Shown piece after piece: positions 61,154-64,000 of a DNA stretch of 64,000 nt (position 1 is the first letter of the stretch; every line of letters begins with the position of its first letter). A model generated the notes under the pieces. It saw only the letters and a list, made by a program, of their open reading frames with translations. It did no database searches and was not told the DNA's origin. The stretch is from Synergistaceae bacterium (GTDB lineage: Bacteria; Synergistota; Synergistia; Synergistales; Aminobacteriaceae): positions 1 to 64,000 of the forward strand of contig JAHDLC010000038.1 of NCBI GenBank assembly GCA_018436595.1, written 5' to 3'. The position numbers and the translations under genes were made by a program.

Positions 61154-62866
61154 ATGAAGATTCTTCTCTGCAACGTATCGAAAAAGTACGATACAAACAC
61201 CCATGATTATGTGGGGCTTTTTTACCTGGCGGGCGCCCTGGAAGAGGCCGGCTTTGAGCCTTTGGTGTTTCATGGAAAGCCGGAACATCTCCTGGACGAG
61301 ATAGAAAAGAACAAGCCCCGGGCGGTGGGTTTTTCCTGTGATTTCGACAATGTCCGGGTCATCGAAGACCTGTCAGGGAAAATAAAGAAGCGCTGGGGAA
61401 TTCCCGTTGTTGTGGGCGGGCCCCAGAGCATTGCTCTGGGAAGGGATTTTCTGGAAAAAAGCGGGGCTGACTATATCCTGCGGGGCGAAGGCGAAGTCTC
61501 TCTGCCCAGACTGCTCGATGCGGTCCTGAAGGATGAAGGGGATGTCGACGGGGTGAAGGGGCTGGCGAGAATTCAGGACGGAGTGTTTCTGGAAAACCCG
61601 CCCGAGATCATCGAGGATCTGGATGCTCTGCCCCTGCCGGCGTACTCAGCATCGCTGCATGCGGACCACGCCTACGGCAACTTGATTTTTACCGGCCGGG
61701 GGTGCCCCTACCGGTGCGCATACTGCGCCCCCAGCCCCGGCAAGCGGAAGGTTCGCCTGAGAAGCATTCCGCTGGTACTGGAGGAAATCAAAGTCAATCT
61801 GAAAAACAATCCGGGGCTGAAGTGCCTGATCGTTATGGACGACACCTTCACTCTCGGCCGGGAGCGGATCGAAGAATTCTGCCGCGGCATGACGGAGCTG
61901 CGGAAAGAGCGTGACCTGGTCTGGTACTGTGAATGCCATGTCGGCCGAATCAGGGACTTTATGGATATCCTGCCCGCCATGATCGACGCCGGGCTGATCC
62001 GTCTGCAGATCGGGATAGAATCAGGTGATCAGAACGTCATCGACCAGTACAACAAGCACGTCAAAATCGACGACATCGTTGAATTTGTAACCTACGCGGC
62101 CGACTGCGGCCTCGCCCAGATCGCCACAAACTTCATCGTGGGGGGGCCCGCAGAAAAAGACGGGGCGACCGCCTCGCTGATCCGGACCCTGATCGATCGG
62201 GCCCCCGGAGTCATCGATATCATTACCGGTTTTTTACGGGCCTACCCGGGGACCGAGATCTTCGAGAACCCGGGAAAATTCAACCTGCAGCTCCATGACG
62301 AATCCGGCCGCCGGACCGGGGACGACTACCCGTTCGTAACGCCGGTCGGATGCAGCCAGGACCAGGTGATGCGCCAGCGCCAGGAACTCAACAGGGTGAT
62401 TCGCCGCAGCATGCAGCAAAAAATCAAACACCGCGGGCTGAAAGAGGACGCGGTGAGGAAGCAGTTCGAAGCCGCATTCAAATACGGGATCCGAAGCCGG
62501 TGGTTCGCGGAAATTTCGGCCAATCCCAGGGCCTACGAATATTATTATGTGCTTTTTTTGAACGAGGGCCAAGCCTTTGAGGAATCCCTGGATTTTTCCA
62601 GAGATTATCCCCAGCGGACCTTTGAATTATGGCGCGCCATGACGTTTTCCGACGGATTTCCGCAGCTGGACGGTATGGCGCTCTCGCCGCTGGAGTATGA
62701 ACTGCTGTTGCGCTGCGCCGGCAAACGAAGCCTGAAGAAAATTCAGACCGAGCTTTATGAGGTGTTCGGCGGCTCGTATGAAAACGAGAGGGAATTCCAT
62801 CGGCAGCTCATCGATATGCTGCATCGTTTTGATTCTAAATACTGGCTGACCCATTTCGTGGTGTAG
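61154..62866 (+). CDS. B12-binding radical SAM RiPP maturase (module 5)
   Basis: 570 aa. Rossmann part (AVGFSCDFDNVRVIEDLSG, VVVGGPQSIALGRDF, LRGEGEVSLPRLLDA), ligands C184, C188, C191 (GRGCPYRCAYCAPSPG), VMDDTFTLGRERIEEF, RLQIGIESGDQNV and NFIVGGPAEKDGA. It differs from the others after the cluster: CAPSPGKRKV replaces the C[YFH]EG pattern. The C-terminal winged-helix-like end reads LSPLEYELLLRCAGKRSLKKI. ATG 61154 follows AAAGGTG, 14 bases after the previous stop. Last gene of the operon, convergent with the exporter. Confidence 0.86.
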   Translation: MKILLCNVSKKYDTNTHDYVGLFYLAGALEEAGFEPLVFHGKPEHLLDEIEKNKPRAVGFSCDFDNVRVIEDLSGKIKKRWGIPVVVGGPQSIALGRDFLEKSGADYILRGEGEVSLPRLLDAVLKDEGDVDGVKGLARIQDGVFLENPPEIIEDLDALPLPAYSASLHADHAYGNLIFTGRGCPYRCAYCAPSPGKRKVRLRSIPLVLEEIKVNLKNNPGLKCLIVMDDTFTLGRERIEEFCRGMTELRKERDLVWYCECHVGRIRDFMDILPAMIDAGLIRLQIGIESGDQNVIDQYNKHVKIDDIVEFVTYAADCGLAQIATNFIVGGPAEKDGATASLIRTLIDRAPGVIDIITGFLRAYPGTEIFENPGKFNLQLHDESGRRTGDDYPFVTPVGCSQDQVMRQRQELNRVIRRSMQQKIKHRGLKEDAVRKQFEAAFKYGIRSRWFAEISANPRAYEYYYVLFLNEGQAFEESLDFSRDYPQRTFELWRAMTFSDGFPQLDGMALSPLEYELLLRCAGKRSLKKIQTELYEVFGGSYENEREFHRQLIDMLHRFDSKYWLTHFVV

Positions 62867-62957
62867 CCAAAAAGAACAGGCATACGGGCCGAAGCGCATC
62901 CGGCATTCCGAAAAAGCACAGACCCCTCCCGTTCTTCCGGGGGAAGCGGACAAGATT

Positions 62958-64000
62958 CTATACCGTCTGCCTGCGGACCAGCTCTGCGAAAAGACCGTCC
63001 TTCGCCATCAGCTCGTCGTACTTCCCCTCCTCGACGAGCCGGCCGTCCTCCAGAACGCAGATCCGGTCCGCTCCGATGACAGTGGAGAGCCGGTGCGCAA
63101 CGACGATGCGCGTCGCCTGGATGTTCTCCAGGCTCCGGCTGATCATCGCCTGCGTTCTGTTGTCCAGGGCGCTCGTAGCCTCGTCGAAGATGAGCACACG
63201 CGGCTTCCCGGCAACGGCGCGGGCGATCAGGAGGCGCTGCTTCTGTCCGCCTGAAACCGTGTTCGCCCCGTCCGTGATGACCGTATGAATCCCCATGGGC
63301 ATCGCGGCGATGTCCTCTTCCATCCCCGCCGTGCGAAGCGCATCCTCTATCTGCCCGGCCGTGAGATTGCGCGAGCAGCGCACGTTGGAGGCTATGTCCC
63401 CGGAGAGCAGTCCGCCGCTCTGGAGGACGACGCCGATCTGCCGCCGCAGTTTCCCCAGGTCCAGTTCGGCAATGTCCTTGTTGTCGTAGAAGATGCCTCC
63501 CGACTCCGGCTGGTCGAAACCCAGGAGCAGCCGGATAAGCGTGGACTTGCCCGCCCCGGAGGGACCGACCACGGCGACGAACTCCCCTGCCTCAATGTGG
63601 AGGTCAAGTCCTTTCAGCACGGGAGGGCCGTCCTTCAGATAGCGGAAGACAACCCCTTCAAGGTCGATACGACCTGTGATTTCGCCCGGGTCGGTCTTCA
63701 TGTCGCCGGTCTCGGGCTCCGCCCGGAGGATGGGTGCGAGGTTCTCCACCAGCGGAAGCATGTTCAGCGTGGCTGTAAACGAGCTGACCATCTGAAAGAA
63801 GGCCCCTTGCAGCGCCCCGAAGGCCGACCAGAAGGCCATGAAGCGCCCCGTTTCGTACGAGGCGTCCGCAGCGCTCCAGCGGACAAGGGCAAAGAGAATA
63901 ACGATGGCGACGGAGAGGGGGAAGAGTGCCATGACCGTGTTCAGAAAAACTTCCAGCCGTCTCGCCTTCGTCCCCAGCATCCGCTGCGCTCCGAACAACT
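62958..64000 (-). CDS. NHLP-type peptide-export ABC transporter, C-terminal part (runs off the window)
   Basis: At least 346 aa; the gene continues past 64000. End of the membrane domain (MALFPLSVAIVILFALVRW, LNMLPLVENLAPILRAEPE) then the ATPase with VVGPSGAGKSTLIRLLLG, the Q-loop region GVVLQSGGLLSGDIASNV, signature VSGGQKQRLLIARA and VLIFDEATSALDN, H-loop VVAHRLSTV. The ATPase features match the exporters paired with Nif11/NHLP precursors (NHLM family), one of which carries a C39 peptidase that cuts after GG. Whether this copy has that domain or is its peptidase-free partner cannot be seen. Presumed exporter for one or both precursors. Confidence 0.85.
   Translation of the reverse strand, partial: LFGAQRMLGTKARRLEVFLNTVMALFPLSVAIVILFALVRWSAADASYETGRFMAFWSAFGALQGAFFQMVSSFTATLNMLPLVENLAPILRAEPETGDMKTDPGEITGRIDLEGVVFRYLKDGPPVLKGLDLHIEAGEFVAVVGPSGAGKSTLIRLLLGFDQPESGGIFYDNKDIAELDLGKLRRQIGVVLQSGGLLSGDIASNVRCSRNLTAGQIEDALRTAGMEEDIAAMPMGIHTVITDGANTVSGGQKQRLLIARAVAGKPRVLIFDEATSALDNRTQAMISRSLENIQATRIVVAHRLSTVIGADRICVLEDGRLVEEGKYDELMAKDGLFAELVRRQTV

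Overview
The window is GC-rich and densely coded, with no rRNA genes. A TolC-like outer-membrane factor, a lipoprotein-anchored sugar-binding protein and periplasmic sensors point to a diderm bacterium. The mix of ureohydrolase, M20 amidohydrolase, ferredoxin-type aldo/keto reductase, many B12/radical-SAM enzymes, erythrin-VIT iron transporter and MCP/HD-GYP signalling suits a motile anaerobe of Synergistota type. That placement is inference from gene content; no marker gene was compared.

Layout. 0.5-5 kb: SbcD-SbcC nuclease, then an interspersed repeat patch. 5.3-8.3 kb: PHP phosphoesterase and two glycosyltransferases. 8.6-10.7 kb: a HigB/HigA-ImmA toxin-antitoxin module and two small AT-richer ORFs. 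10.7-15.4 kb (minus): MCP, CheW and a PAS/GAF/HD-GYP phosphodiesterase. 16-24 kb (minus): TrkA-type K+ regulator, a short KdpD-like kinase with KdpE, a cyclase-family hydrolase, a DUF4236 protein, a MarR-GNAT fusion and a solo B12-type radical-SAM protein. 24-33.4 kb: erythrin-VIT protein, T4-EndoV-like glycosylase, ureohydrolase, TPP riboswitch with thiT, mutY, glgB, M20 amidohydrolase, EamA exporter and an Fe-S aldo/keto reductase. 33.7-40.5 kb: a sugar operon (SorC regulator, BtpA/SgcQ protein, ribose-type ABC importer, FGGY kinase). 40.5-44.6 kb (minus): aminotransferase, LemA, HtpX, acylphosphatase, AbrB-type membrane protein and two tRNAs (Glu-CTC, Gln-CTG). 45-49.7 kb: a partner-switching operon (STAS, HATPase, solute-binding protein, dCache-HAMP-SpoIIE phosphatase) and an ECF-like membrane protein.

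49.7-64 kb is the accessory highlight, a RiPP (ribosomally synthesised, post-translationally modified peptide) island. Its left part has a MerR/GyrI-type regulator, a translationally coupled 90-aa protein, two facing promoters with 19-bp spacers and related dyads (the MerR signature), one intact Nif11-type precursor with a glycine-rich hydrophobic core, two apparently decayed precursor paralogues, and a TolC-like channel. Its right part has a second Nif11-type precursor with a 17-residue, cysteine-free core, followed by four genes carrying five B12-binding radical-SAM modules. One of these genes is a 1196-aa tandem fusion that still holds an internal Shine-Dalgarno and GTG. Every module ends in a short segment that looks like a PqqD-type winged helix. 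An NHLP-type peptide-export ABC transporter enters from the right edge on the minus strand. The simplest reading is a peptide maturation and export system in which several cobalamin radical-SAM enzymes act in turn on one short core. The product and chemistry cannot be read from sequence alone.
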